DNA of 64,000 bases from Desulfitobacterium sp050251735 (GTDB lineage Bacteria > Bacillota > Desulfitobacteriia > Desulfitobacteriales > Desulfitobacteriaceae), in the NCBI GenBank assembly GCA_050251735.1, contig JBFWMF010000015.1:20161-84160 (forward strand), written 5' to 3'. How positions within the stretch are numbered: position 1 is the stretch's first letter; each line of letters starts with the position of its first letter. A program made the position numbers and the translations under genes. The notes under the pieces are model-generated. The model saw nothing but the letters and a program-made list of their open reading frames with translations, was not told the DNA's origin and did not search any database. Below are positions 1 through 8,859 of this stretch, piece by piece.

Positions 1-343
1 CCGTGCCATTGGGGCCGTATATCAATACCAACTGACTGGCGAGATCAAAATCCTCTTGTTTTGCAAAACCACGAAACGGACCAACGGAAAAGCTTTTTAT
101 TTGAGTAATTCGACAGGTTTGTTCCGTCACTTGTTCCAGTGTGAGCTGAATATCTGAACAGATTGAATCCCAATTCGTTTGAGCTAGTTCTACCATCTTT
201 TTAATACGTTGGCCCTGTGCGGTTGAAAGGGGAATCAATGTATCCAAATACTTCAATACAAGGTTAGCGATTTTTCGCACGTCACCTGGAATGCCTTCTA
301 TGCTGAGTGTTTGCATAAAACGGAGATATTCAGCCTGAATCAT
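1..343 (-). CDS. AAA/SMC-like ATPase, N-terminal part (cut by window edge)
   Basis: The reading frame starts at ATG 343 behind a GGAGGG ribosome site and runs off the left edge, so only the first 114 residues are visible. The last visible residues are LVLIYGPNGT, the beginning of a Walker A loop, preceded by SFSVGPFRGF. This RecF/SMC-style layout (short strand, GPFRGF, then the P-loop) is typical of AAA ATPases in DNA repair and phage defence. Here the P-loop comes after about 100 helical residues. The gene follows the helicase-nuclease gene on the same strand, 470 bases downstream, so the two may form one defence module. The family call rests on the P-loop only; the function is inference. 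Confidence 0.6.
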   Translation of the reverse strand, partial: MIQAEYLRFMQTLSIEGIPGDVRKIANLVLKYLDTLIPLSTAQGQRIKKMVELAQTNWDSICSDIQLTLEQVTEQTCRITQIKSFSVGPFRGFAKQEDFDLASQLVLIYGPNGT

Positions 344-815
344 ACGTAATACCCTCCACCGAGTGAAACCGAGCCAGCGCAAGCTTCAAATAAATTAACA
401 TACTCTTACTCCGGCATGGACGCCGGATTACTTGGGGCACGGGAATTTTAGATCACTCGCATTTTAATTAACATATTTTGCTTTCGCGCGGTATCGCCTA
501 TCAGGCGCAGGAGAGTGATGTCCGATTATCTCCTCTTCACGGTATCCTTCGTAAATCATCCATAATGCAATGTTATTAACGACGTATGTCGTGAATACTT
601 ACTGTACCAGAAAACCAACTTCGCATTATTAGCCTTCGGCGCAGTTGGGTTCTTCTCTTGTTATAAACAAACTGCGAAGCTCGAAAAACTAGAATTTGTC
701 GCGTTGTTTATTTTGTCCGGTTCAGACATCATTCCGGTTTACCAGTATTCTCATCCACATGTTCGTGGAATACGGTAAAGCTTTCGCTGAGATCATGGAT
801 ACAGTAGATCTCTGT
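344..815. other. Intergenic stretch without a convincing gene
   Basis: Between the helicase stop and the ATPase start there is no open frame with a start codon and ribosome site. A minus-strand frame of about 44 codons (roughly 455-595) reads like protein but has no start codon, so it may be a gene remnant. A short inverted repeat CCGGCATGGACGCCGG lies near 412-427. I see nothing else I can support. Confidence 0.4.
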
Positions 816-3800
816 CTATTCGCTCGTTATCACTATCAGCGGCGTCTTGCCGCCCGAATCCTTTATATACTTCTCTGTACTGGCGATAAGCTCAAGCTGA
901 TCATTAGACACTAAGGATTTCGAAACTCCTGGCTGCGCTATAATTATTGTGAACTTTGGCCTAAGTAATCGCGATTTATCAGCAATGTCCATGAGTTTCG
1001 ACTCATTCCCAACTATAATACCGCTATAGCCGTGTTTGCGTCGGCGATTTTTTTCACGGTATATAAGCTTTTCTATCATCGCTTCCTGATTCAATCTACG
1101 CTTAATTGATTTTTGCGCCTGTCCGCAGACTTCATATAAATCCTTAATTCTTGCGCCGGGATGACCAGTAGAGTATTTGCAATGTACAAGATTCACAACG
1201 AGATTACTACTTTCAATTTTTAACGCTACAATATCGGCAACTTCACCTGCTCCATCGTCATCGATAATTATATCCCAGTTATCCAACGTTTTTATATGTT
1301 CAATTACTCTGGCTTGAATACTTTTGGGATTTCGTTCTCTACCTTGAGATTCAACACTCAAGTCAATGCCGCTCCAATCGATAGCATTAAGTAGTTCCTT
1401 TCGATAAGCTGGGGCGTTTTCTTTTGGTATTATCAAGACCATTTCCGGTTCAATTATAGCTTCTTTATTTAGCAAAACCCGAAGGCCGTACTCATTCAAG
1501 AAATCAACAAACGGCACTGTCGATCTTGGCCGTACATAAAAGGCTGTATCTCCATTACCGGCAGTAGAAAAGAGCATCTTGCCACGGTTCATCGTAAGTT
1601 GATATTTTGCTTCGGCACCATCGGGCGTTGATACGGTAAATGGGATTGGCCCACTGTCATTATTATCTGTTACCGTGAGATCGATGTCATTAAACGATGC
1701 TGTGGAATCTCCTATTTGAATCTGAATGCTCTCACCAACATCGAGCCACGATTCTGTAGGCCACTCAAGACCAAGCACAACAAATTTTTCAGGCCTAGTC
1801 TGTAATGGTTTCGGGACAATAAAACCATCCATGACTGCGGCCGGATCGATGCTTGGATCATTAAGCTTTGCACCTATCGATTCTGCCCACGTCATCCATT
1901 GCTTAATGTTAATTGCTGCTTTGTGACTCCATATGCGTCCTTTTAGCGATGCTCCCACACTCAACCTTTCTCCGCTTTCGCTATCCAGACCATGGGCAAA
2001 TATATTTGTTTGTGACTTGTTTCGACGAGCTTCTTCATCTAGGGCCTCAATTACATCTGCACCCACTCGTAATTCGAATTTGCTATCCCTGTTTCTGGTA
2101 TCAAGGAGACCGACATTGGTTGCGATTCGTCGATTCAAAGATGCCATTGTTTTATAAACGCTTCCGCCTTTGTATAACTCTACGGATTCCCCACATATAG
2201 CCTCTGCTAACTCCTTGAAAACGCCTTCATTATTGGATGCGTTGATGTAAAGCATGTGATGCGTTGAGTCCCAGTATGCGACAAATAGATTATAACTGGT
2301 CTGCGCGATACTCTTAACATCTCCCCAACTGACCGCTTCCACGTCTTTAGTAACGAACCATGCTACATGTTCAGCGTGATTAATTGCAGGCTGGTTGATG
2401 AGTCTATCCTTATATAAGTTTTCTATTCGTTCTGGACACCAAGAAGTTGTCTGTGTTTTATAAGCAACGGTGCTCATTTTAGGCGATAAGTTAACAATCG
2501 AGATGTCATCTGGTAAGTTAGAAAAAGCTTGTTCAAACTCACTCATCTCTTGTTGTTCTTCAATAGCATCAGCTGATATATTGCGAATAACCTTATTCCA
2601 GTCTGAGTCTTCTGCATACAACTCACGAAGCCTAACATCTACATTACGATGACCACGACCGACTACTGCGGTTGCGTCGCCTAACCGCATGCCGCCCACG
2701 CGCGCAAACCGACCTATAAACTGTAGTGTTACACCAAGGCTCCTATGCGGATCGTGAATTGCGGCAATTTTTAACGCCGGCAAATCAAACCCTTCGCCTA
2801 ACATATCGACACATACCACGATTTTGCTCTCCAGGTTTAGTAACTGACTCAGCCTTTGTCTGCTCGTTTTAGGCTTGAGACCACTGTATAGAACTATCGG
2901 TTTAAGATCTGGCGCCAACTCTTCATATAATGGTAAAAGTTCATCCGCTCGCTTTTTTGTTTTAACGCGCGCCATCAGTACGTGATCATAATTATTTGAT
3001 AGATCTTCTCTTAGTTTCCCAATTGCAGTTATTGCTATTGCACGATCTATATCATTAAAATCGACTACTGAGATATAGTTTATTTTGGAAAACACTCCAA
3101 GCTCTTGTGCATCTTTGAGTGGAAATGAATATATTATTTTCCCGCCCAAACGTTGACCGTCTTCACGAAATGGTGTTGCGGTAAACTGGACAACTGGCTT
3201 ACCAATGAAACTATCTCTCATCTCTTTCCAAGTAGCTGCCGCAATATGGTGCGCCTCATCGACAAAAAGATGAGTAAATTGTTCCAGAAAAGCGGCACGT
3301 ATTGTAGACTCGTTTTCATTCAAAGCTGATACCGTTGCAATGACTACATTACATGCTTTTGCAAATGCCTTTGCACCGTCTTTTGTCTTAAAACCATGTT
3401 CCACCTTTCCCACAACCGGTTTCATAGCCGACAAACCAATGACTCCAAATTCTTGTAAAACTCCATAAGACTCAAACTTTTTGGCAATTTGAGTGCGTAG
3501 GGCATCAGATGGAACAATTACTAATAATCTTGGTATACGGTGTGCAGCGAATATTGACACCATCGTTTCGGTTTTTCCGGTCCCTGTCGGCATAACAATT
3601 GTTACAGGTTCTTTAACTGAAAGTGTCCAGTTGGCCGATACTGCATGCAACGCACCAATTTGTGGCAATCTAAGCCCTTTGTCTGTTGCATTTTCTTGTT
3701 TATATGAAAATTGATCTACTAGCGAATTTAGTACATCAGTTGCAGATATCAGCTCGGGTTGATTGAGCCACTCGCAATTATTTATCTGAAAAGCTGGATC

Positions 3801-4025
3801 AGTCAAATAGTTAGCCCTAATAAAAGGCTTTTGAGGAAACTTGCTTTCATTACGATTAAGTAAACGATAGCGTCTTTTACTGTTAAATCTAACATAGTTG
3901 CTTTCCCCAGTGCTTTCAAACGCAACAATGCCACTAGGTTCAACAAGTTGCGTAGCACTATTACCATCGACTATAAACGCATTCGCATAAAGTGAAGGTA
4001 CTCTATTTTCTGCTGAACTAGACAT
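816..4025 (-). CDS. DEAD/DEAH-box helicase with probable C-terminal PD-(D/E)xK-type nuclease
   Basis: This 1,069-residue protein has a full superfamily 2 helicase core: PTGTGKT at residues 146-152, DEAH at 256-259, TATPFRED at 282-289 and QFIGRFAR at 435-442. The middle 400 residues are not recognised. Near the C-terminus, GEVADIVAL (about 928-936) followed by VHCKYS (about 947-952) resembles the D...(D/E)xK core of restriction-type nucleases, with His-Cys-Lys in place of the usual acidic-x-Lys. Helicase-nuclease fusions of this size occur in restriction and phage-defence systems. The start ATG has the ribosome site GGAGGG. It lies just outside the conjugative gene block and upstream of an AAA ATPase gene. 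Helicase call is firm; nuclease and defence role are inference. Confidence 0.75.
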   Translation of the reverse strand: MSSSAENRVPSLYANAFIVDGNSATQLVEPSGIVAFESTGESNYVRFNSKRRYRLLNRNESKFPQKPFIRANYLTDPAFQINNCEWLNQPELISATDVLNSLVDQFSYKQENATDKGLRLPQIGALHAVSANWTLSVKEPVTIVMPTGTGKTETMVSIFAAHRIPRLLVIVPSDALRTQIAKKFESYGVLQEFGVIGLSAMKPVVGKVEHGFKTKDGAKAFAKACNVVIATVSALNENESTIRAAFLEQFTHLFVDEAHHIAAATWKEMRDSFIGKPVVQFTATPFREDGQRLGGKIIYSFPLKDAQELGVFSKINYISVVDFNDIDRAIAITAIGKLREDLSNNYDHVLMARVKTKKRADELLPLYEELAPDLKPIVLYSGLKPKTSRQRLSQLLNLESKIVVCVDMLGEGFDLPALKIAAIHDPHRSLGVTLQFIGRFARVGGMRLGDATAVVGRGHRNVDVRLRELYAEDSDWNKVIRNISADAIEEQQEMSEFEQAFSNLPDDISIVNLSPKMSTVAYKTQTTSWCPERIENLYKDRLINQPAINHAEHVAWFVTKDVEAVSWGDVKSIAQTSYNLFVAYWDSTHHMLYINASNNEGVFKELAEAICGESVELYKGGSVYKTMASLNRRIATNVGLLDTRNRDSKFELRVGADVIEALDEEARRNKSQTNIFAHGLDSESGERLSVGASLKGRIWSHKAAINIKQWMTWAESIGAKLNDPSIDPAAVMDGFIVPKPLQTRPEKFVVLGLEWPTESWLDVGESIQIQIGDSTASFNDIDLTVTDNNDSGPIPFTVSTPDGAEAKYQLTMNRGKMLFSTAGNGDTAFYVRPRSTVPFVDFLNEYGLRVLLNKEAIIEPEMVLIIPKENAPAYRKELLNAIDWSGIDLSVESQGRERNPKSIQARVIEHIKTLDNWDIIIDDDGAGEVADIVALKIESSNLVVNLVHCKYSTGHPGARIKDLYEVCGQAQKSIKRRLNQEAMIEKLIYREKNRRRKHGYSGIIVGNESKLMDIADKSRLLRPKFTIIIAQPGVSKSLVSNDQLELIASTEKYIKDSGGKTPLIVITSE

Positions 4026-4466
4026 ATATTACCCTCCTTTATTGCCATTTCGAAACGTTATATTTCGATAGTTTATTACCACATAATGGGATTGCTATGC
4101 TATTAAATGTTTGCCTCGCAATTACTCTTACATGTTAAAAATGATCTTCCCATTATTGCTATAACCAATAGCATCCCAAATACTTAAAAGGTTCCCATTA
4201 TAGACACAATGCATATGTAATTTTTGCTGTATTAATCATAGTTACAAACATAATTTTGAGTATTACTTTAATTATTCGACACGCATCAATAATTACCTTT
4301 AAATGGCAACAGCATGTTTAAAATCTTCATCTTTAACTCCCAGACAAATCCCATTGTGTCAGCACTGACCACCTAAAAAGTGTCTATTTTTTGCAACTTT
4401 TAGCCTTTTTCGACTACCTTTAAGGTAACCGGATCTTAACTTCCGACCCCGGCGTGAAGCGTTCTT

Positions 4467-4485
4467 CAGCCCGCATTGCGGGCTG
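4467..4485. repeat. Perfect 8-bp hairpin
   Basis: CAGCCCGC and GCGGGCTG flank a 3-base ATT loop. It has no T-run, so it is not a classical terminator. It sits 9 bases from a second, larger hairpin in the gene-free left edge of the conjugative block. Confidence 0.6.
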
Positions 4486-4494
4486 ATGTGATTC

Positions 4495-4522
4495 GAGGGG
4501 AGGTCGCCTGCGACCACCCCTC
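4495..4522. repeat. 28-base near-perfect hairpin
   Basis: GAGGGG-A-GGTCGC pairs with GCGACC-A-CCCCTC around a 2-base centre, broken only by one A/A mismatch. Together with the hairpin at 4467 it could be an origin-type structure, a recombinase site or a strong RNA fold. Nothing in the sequence decides between these. Confidence 0.6.
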
Positions 4523-4730
4523 TTTAACCTGCATGGTTTTCAACCCCATGGTTCACCCCTCAAATCGGCTTTTATTAGACTCTGTCCGGAGGATGGTTTT
4601 TTCCTCACAAGCCCCGTCACAAAGCCTCAATAAAGGGCGTTATCCTGCACATAGGTGTTACGATGCCACCCCCTACTGTCAAAACGCGACACAGGGGCAC
4701 ACAGGCGGCAACATGCCCGTTTGCAGGTTG

Positions 4731-4985
4731 TTATTCGTCGTTGTCCGCAGCTGGGCGACTTTGTTCTGCAGGAGCTGCCGGGCGTATTCTGCGTTTAGGA
4801 GCGTCCATCCCGCCAGTATCCCGGCTTTCGATGTACTCCCGGACAGGAGCGGGAACGTGCTTCTCATACAGCGCTTGCAGCACAGTGTCCAGTTCAGTTT
4901 GCAGCTCTGTTTCATCCTTCATGTACTGGTTGATAGCTCGAAGCTTTTCAGCTTCAAAGCTGATCTGTACAGTAGCTTTTTTCAT
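4731..4985 (-). CDS. Small conjugative-element protein, DUF6103-like
   Basis: 84 residues, ATG at 4985 with AAGGAGT nine bases upstream. The core reads like a regulator-type helical protein and ends in ALYEKHVPAPVREYIESRD. The same block, KTYERLVPANVREYVESRL, occurs in the protein at 6734-7093, so the two are paralogs flanking the ParM locus. I recall this as the DUF6103 family of Clostridia mobile elements; the number is from memory. After residue 65 the tail is basic, then Ala/Pro-rich. Function is unknown. Confidence 0.7.
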   Translation of the reverse strand: MKKATVQISFEAEKLRAINQYMKDETELQTELDTVLQALYEKHVPAPVREYIESRDTGGMDAPKRRIRPAAPAEQSRPAADNDE

Positions 4986-5000
4986 GCAGCTTTACTCCTT

Positions 5001-5372
5001 TCATACTCTAAAATCTAATGAAAATATAGCGGAGGCATCCTCCACCTGTTCCTGGGTGAAGGCTTCCGGCTTTTTAAATCGATCACTGTACTGCCGGATT
5101 TTATCCTCAGTCAGCGACACAAAATCCCCATCATCATTGCTGCCAACCACAAAAAATGTACCGGCAATGATGTCGTTTCCAAAAGAACGGTTGCCAGGAA
5201 GCCCGATCAACTTTCCCTCTTCATTGCAAACCAGCACAACATTATCCTCCAGATATACCGTTTCAATATATCCCCCAACCGCCTTCTGCAACCCTTTCAA
5301 GGTGTTTTCAACTTCAGCAGGATAGGGTTCCTTCATCGGTTTCACGATTAACACTTTTATTTTCTTCTCCAT
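5001..5372 (-). CDS. DUF3846-like protein
   Basis: 123 residues, ATG at 5372 with GGAGGCGAAC upstream. The layout, KVLIVKPMKEPYP followed by a helix, then LEDNVVLVCNEEGK, LPGNRSFGNDIIAGTFFVVG, matches the DUF3846 family found in conjugative elements and phages of Firmicutes. The gene lies 15 bases upstream of the DUF6103-like gene and is probably in the same transcript. Its role is not known. Confidence 0.75.
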   Translation of the reverse strand: MEKKIKVLIVKPMKEPYPAEVENTLKGLQKAVGGYIETVYLEDNVVLVCNEEGKLIGLPGNRSFGNDIIAGTFFVVGSNDDGDFVSLTEDKIRQYSDRFKKPEAFTQEQVEDASAIFSLDFRV

Positions 5373-5381
5373 GTTCGCCTC

Positions 5382-5454
5382 CTAAATACTCATTGTTATG
5401 CTCCGAGTTTCCTCCAGTTCTTCTGGCTGCTCCTGATGCACAGGTGTTGTTTGC
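5382..5454 (-). pseudogene. Out-of-frame C-terminal tail fragment (…ETRSITMSI)
   Basis: This minus-strand stretch reads …QEQPEELEETRSITMSI then stop, directly followed by the ribosome site and start of the DUF3846 gene. The tail matches the -TMSM endings of other proteins in the element. It is separated from the StbB-like gene (5527-5820) by the 72-base repeat segment at 5455-5526 and is in another frame. The simplest reading is that the StbB-like protein once ended here and lost this tail through an insertion or excision scar. Confidence 0.45.
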
Positions 5455-5526
5455 GGAAAAGTGAGCCATGTTGGTGTACTTTTCAGCCATCCGGTATAAG
5501 GGCGGCAGAAAAGTGAGCCAACATGG
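5455..5526. repeat. Direct/inverted repeat pair, possible insertion scar
   Basis: GAAAAGTGAGCCA occurs at 5456-5468 and again at 5508-5520. The flanking CCATGTTGG (5467-5475) and CCAACATGG (5518-5526) are inverse complements. The segment contains the stop of the gene at 5527 only at its very edge and separates it from its likely original tail. It looks like what remains of a small mobile element. Confidence 0.5.
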
Positions 5527-5820
5527 TTACAATTCCTCCAGTGCATGTATAAGACTGCCGGGAAGATCGGACAGCTGAACACTGGTATCCGTTTCCTCTG
5601 GCTGTGTGGTTTGCTGCGACAGTTTAACATTTTCCAGCTCATCCCTGACCGCTTGCCGTACAATCTGCTTCAGAATTTCCGACTGATGTGCCGTCAGGAT
5701 GCTGTTGACCACATATTCAGTACGCTGTCTGCTGGCCTGCTGTGCAAACAGCGCTTCAGCCTCCCGATGCCTTGGGTTGTCCATATCGAAGGAGAGATAA
5801 TATCGTTTTCGCTCGGACAT
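5527..5820 (-). CDS. StbB-like partner of ParM (probably shortened)
   Basis: 97 residues, directly downstream of the ParM gene (4-base gap), as is usual for the small DNA-binding partner of actin-type partition systems. The N-terminus RKRYYLSFDMDNPRHREAEA, then a helix containing RQRTEYVVNSIL, fits a ribbon-helix-helix-type protein. The C-terminus stops abruptly at HALEEL inside the edge of a repeat segment, and the probable old tail lies out of frame at 5382. DNA-binding role is inferred from context. Confidence 0.6.
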   Translation of the reverse strand: MSERKRYYLSFDMDNPRHREAEALFAQQASRQRTEYVVNSILTAHQSEILKQIVRQAVRDELENVKLSQQTTQPEETDTSVQLSDLPGSLIHALEEL

Positions 5821-5824
5821 AAGC

Positions 5825-6706
5825 TCACCCCATCAGTAGCTTGTAGCCGTCTGCGTTGGCAAAACGGTTCAGTACCCCCACCGTGTTGAGGCCGCTCCCG
5901 TGAAACATCGGTTCCAGCAGTTCTGCGCCGCCCCCCGCAAACACGGTGGGGAGCCGCAGATCCAGACCACGCTCACGGAGCGCATTAAATAACTCCTTAC
6001 AGTAAGCGGTCACAGCCTGCTCCACAACAGCCCCAATCAACTTGCTGTCGGTATGCTCGATCTCCCCGCGTATAGCATCCGTGATGAGTCCGTCCGACAG
6101 AAGGATGTCACTTCGCTGGAGCGTATCTTGAATCCGGCTGTACAGGGCGATGGTACCCATGCGGAGACTTGCACAGCTTGATCTGTCAAGCCGGAAATCA
6201 TGAAGCGTGAGAATATCCACCGTATACCCGCCGATGTCTACCAGCGTAATGCTTCGGTAATCCTTAAGCTGGGGATAATACCTGCACAGCGCCGCATGGC
6301 CTTGTGCGAACACCTTGCATTCCGCAATTCGGCAGCGGTAGAAAGCTCCCTCGAACCGGAACGATATGTTGTCACGCAGGAAATATCGCCTGAAGGCTTC
6401 CTTCTGTGTGCCATAGCTGTCGATGGGAAGCCCCACGCCAAGGGCAATTTCAGCATTGGTTGTTCCTTCCTTTTTCATGGCGTCCGCAATTGCCGGGAGC
6501 GTCAAAATAAATGTATCCGGCTCCCTTGTCTTGTCCTGTTGAAAACGTATACGACGCTCACCGACGGCATAATACTTGCCCTCGAAAAAGAGCTGCATCT
6601 CCGGCACAATGAATTCTTTGTCGCTTGCGGCATACCCGGAGGCATAGAGCATCCCCTCCGAGGATTTGGTGTTGTAGTTTCCGTTGTCCACACCAAGCTT
6701 TATCAT
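5825..6706 (-). CDS. ParM/StbA-type actin-like partition ATPase
   Basis: 293 residues from ATG 6706, chosen because AAGGAGGTGCTGATT precedes it. It has the actin-fold signatures: LGVDNGNYNTK (phosphate 1) near the N-terminus, TLVDIGGYTVDIL (phosphate 2) in the middle, and VFAGGGAELLEP (adenosine) near the C-terminus. Such proteins form filaments that push plasmid or element copies apart, using a small adaptor encoded next door (5527). Its presence suggests the element has a replicating extrachromosomal stage. Length is normal for the family. Confidence 0.85.
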   Translation of the reverse strand: MIKLGVDNGNYNTKSSEGMLYASGYAASDKEFIVPEMQLFFEGKYYAVGERRIRFQQDKTREPDTFILTLPAIADAMKKEGTTNAEIALGVGLPIDSYGTQKEAFRRYFLRDNISFRFEGAFYRCRIAECKVFAQGHAALCRYYPQLKDYRSITLVDIGGYTVDILTLHDFRLDRSSCASLRMGTIALYSRIQDTLQRSDILLSDGLITDAIRGEIEHTDSKLIGAVVEQAVTAYCKELFNALRERGLDLRLPTVFAGGGAELLEPMFHGSGLNTVGVLNRFANADGYKLLMG

Positions 6707-6733
6707 AATCAGCACCTCCTTCTTTTCTGCTGT

Positions 6734-7093
6734 TTACATGCTCATGGTCATGCCCTGCGCTTCTTCCTCGGCAGGGGCTTCAGCCTCTGACTGAGCTTCC
6801 GGAGAGGGTGGTGCTTCAGCCGAAGCCTGTTCCCGCTGTCGTCGGGAGGTGCGAGACTGACGCTCTCTCGGAGCAGGAGCCGGCTGGTTTTCCGCTGTCT
6901 GTTCCTGAGTCGTTTCCGGTTGCAAACGGCTTTCCACATACTCGCGGACATTGGCAGGAACCAGACGCTCATAGGTCTTGTTGAGGTAATCCCTCAGCTC
7001 CTGCTCTACGGTCTGATCCTTTTTCTCCATGAAAAAACGGAGGGCGTCCAGCCTCTCCGAAGGGAAGGGGATCTTTAATTCGGTTGTACTCAT
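6734..7093 (-). CDS. DUF6103-like protein with -GMTMSM tail
   Basis: 119 residues, ATG 7093 behind AAAGGAGGAAATCAC. The first 60 residues are paralogous to the protein at 4731 (shared block VPANVREYVESRL). A long Glu/Ala/Pro/Arg-rich, probably disordered segment follows, and the protein ends in QGMTMSM. This ending recurs in several unrelated proteins of the element. The gene is followed after 19 bases by parM's ribosome site, so they are likely co-transcribed. Confidence 0.7.
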   Translation of the reverse strand: MSTTELKIPFPSERLDALRFFMEKKDQTVEQELRDYLNKTYERLVPANVREYVESRLQPETTQEQTAENQPAPAPRERQSRTSRRQREQASAEAPPSPEAQSEAEAPAEEEAQGMTMSM

Positions 7094-7117
7094 CGTGTGA
7101 TTTCCTCCTTTATAATT

Positions 7118-7702
7118 TCATCTGCATTTCAGGAGATTCGGGTTCCGGTATCTCGTTTTTGTCCAGATTCGGGCAATATCCAGATAGAAAACCATGTCGA
7201 AGCCGTCCTCCATCGGCTCAAGCTCCGCCAGCTCTGGCCTTGCTTCAAGGATTTTTTGGAGCATGGGGCCAACGCCGTTATTATGCGAAACGGGAACATG
7301 ATACCGCTCCAGTATCTCGTCAAAGTAAACTGCCCATGTTCCGTTGGAGGTATTTTGCGTACTCTCACGGATGATTTGGTCAGCCAGCTGGTTCAAGCGT
7401 GCGGTTACAAATTCACGCGCTCCCGGCATGAAGCTGGAGTACCGGGCGTAATTGTATCCCTCCGATTCGATCAGGATGCCGTCAGATGATTCCTCACCCA
7501 GCACCAGCAGACAGTGGAATACCCCGTTTCCATCCCGGTGCATGAGATCTGTATTCTCGGCAATAAAGGGCATATCCCGGAGTGGAGCGGATTTGAAATA
7601 CTTGTATTCGGCTTCCGGAAGCTCGACGATTTTTTCGATTACACAGTCCCAAACGGGATAATCGTCAGCCTTCCTTGCAAAGATTGCCTGCAGATTAAGC
7701 AT
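7118..7702 (-). CDS. Conserved conjugative-element protein, function unknown
   Basis: 194 residues from ATG 7702, preferred over the upstream GTG because TAGGAGA lies at the right distance. No membrane segment or signal peptide. Acidic and aromatic, with blocks such as LLVLGEESSDGILIESEGYNYARYSSFMP (cited only as residues about 70-98) and a C-terminal half with VYFDEILERYHVPVS. I do not recognise a family with certainty. It follows the peptidoglycan hydrolase gene with a few bases' overlap. Confidence 0.6.
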   Translation of the reverse strand: MLNLQAIFARKADDYPVWDCVIEKIVELPEAEYKYFKSAPLRDMPFIAENTDLMHRDGNGVFHCLLVLGEESSDGILIESEGYNYARYSSFMPGAREFVTARLNQLADQIIRESTQNTSNGTWAVYFDEILERYHVPVSHNNGVGPMLQKILEARPELAELEPMEDGFDMVFYLDIARIWTKTRYRNPNLLKCR

Positions 7703-7707
7703 GATTT

Positions 7708-8853
7708 TCACTCTCCTATACTGTAGTTGATATAGGGAATTTTAAGCCACGCTGACCATGAGCGGTCGGCGAGATTTGTTTTGACGACTCCATATTTGGT
7801 ACCCATGGCTTCGATGACCTTGCCGTTTCCGACATAGATTCCGATGTGTCCCGACTTCCAAACAGCGATGCCGGGGACGTCAGGCATGGTATCCATTGAG
7901 CCAGAAACCGCAGCATTCTTATACATACTATCCGCGCTGATATCCGGCATGCCGTTGGTACCGTACTCGATTTCCATGGTGTTTGGATCAAGCCAGCCGT
8001 AGCCTTTTATCAGGCCGACGCAGTCCGTCGTCCTGCCTCCAAGCCAGTTGTCGCGGATGAAGCTTTCGTAATTACCAACGCCGTCAGGGTACTGCTCCAA
8101 CTTGGAGCTGAACAGAGTTTCTGTGAGGACATCGCCGTATGTACCCCACACATAGCCCCATCCAGAATTAAAGGCTTGCTCGGCATAGGTGACCAGATCC
8201 AGGTTGTTCTTCGTCGCCGGAACTGTGAACGAAGAGATATCCAGAACGGCACTTCCTGTACCGCCGCGTTCAATCTCTCCGGTGAACGTGCCCGCGCCGC
8301 CGAACGCCATTCTCTCATAGATTTTCTGAGCGTTGGTTTTGACCTCGCTGTTAACCGCTTCACCTGACAGGGACAGCTTTTCATATGCGACGTTCAGGCC
8401 GACCGGCACAGCAGCGTCGCCCTCATAGGCTACGAAGCAATTGACAAAGGCGCCGGCTTCAGATGCGGACAAAGGCAGATTTTCAGTGCCGAAATACAGA
8501 GAATAAAAAATGGATTTGATACGGATGTTGTCCAAGGCGCCGTCTTCCATCTGGGCTTCAGCCTCGGATATTGCTTCATCCAGAACACCTAAACATTCGC
8601 TCATATTGCTGATGTGCGACGCATATTCGGCGGGCATGGCAACAGGGATTCTGCCTCCGTTGAAGGACAGATCTATGGCGGCTTTGTTGTGGTCAGAGCC
8701 TGCCGAGAGGATGCTGGAGATCATCACAACGATCAGGATGATGGGCGTCAATATAGAGGCGACCACCACTCCTACCACTTTCCACGTCCGTTTGTCGGTG
8801 GCGAAAGCGACGGCGGCCTTGACCGCAAGAGTAATTGCTACGGGAGCTGCCAA
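7708..8853 (-). CDS. Membrane-anchored NlpC/P60-type peptidoglycan hydrolase of the transfer system
   Basis: 381 residues from a TTG start at 8853 with GGTGGTGATG upstream. A membrane segment spans about residues 26-50. The C-terminal third has the NlpC/P60 layout: GWGYVWGTYG, then DCVGLIKGY with the nucleophile Cys278, and GHIGIYVGNGKVIEA with His336. Enzymes like this open the cell wall locally for assembly of a Gram-positive conjugation channel (VirB1/CwlT role). The central part is less conserved and may help docking. It lies in the transfer gene block, which supports this job. Confidence 0.8.
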   Translation of the reverse strand: MAAPVAITLAVKAAVAFATDKRTWKVVGVVVASILTPIILIVVMISSILSAGSDHNKAAIDLSFNGGRIPVAMPAEYASHISNMSECLGVLDEAISEAEAQMEDGALDNIRIKSIFYSLYFGTENLPLSASEAGAFVNCFVAYEGDAAVPVGLNVAYEKLSLSGEAVNSEVKTNAQKIYERMAFGGAGTFTGEIERGGTGSAVLDISSFTVPATKNNLDLVTYAEQAFNSGWGYVWGTYGDVLTETLFSSKLEQYPDGVGNYESFIRDNWLGGRTTDCVGLIKGYGWLDPNTMEIEYGTNGMPDISADSMYKNAAVSGSMDTMPDVPGIAVWKSGHIGIYVGNGKVIEAMGTKYGVVKTNLADRSWSAWLKIPYINYSIGE

Positions 8854-8859
8854 GGGACA

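Larger units (their letters stand above)
4026..4730. other. Intergenic region at left edge of the conjugative gene block
   Basis: About 700 bases with no supported gene. The right part carries two strong hairpins (4467-4485 and 4495-4522). Base composition changes here, from A+T-rich on the left to G+C-richer on the right, so an element boundary may lie in this stretch. The sequence TGACCACCTAAAAAGTG near 4368-4384 resembles IS21-type end repeats seen at 38,889, but no transposase gene accompanies it. Confidence 0.45.

Noticed and set aside
4476..5325. Two overlapping plus-strand frames of 180 and 220 codons
   Set aside because: They run opposite to the DUF6103 and DUF3846 genes, begin in the hairpin region and have no ribosome sites or recognisable domains.
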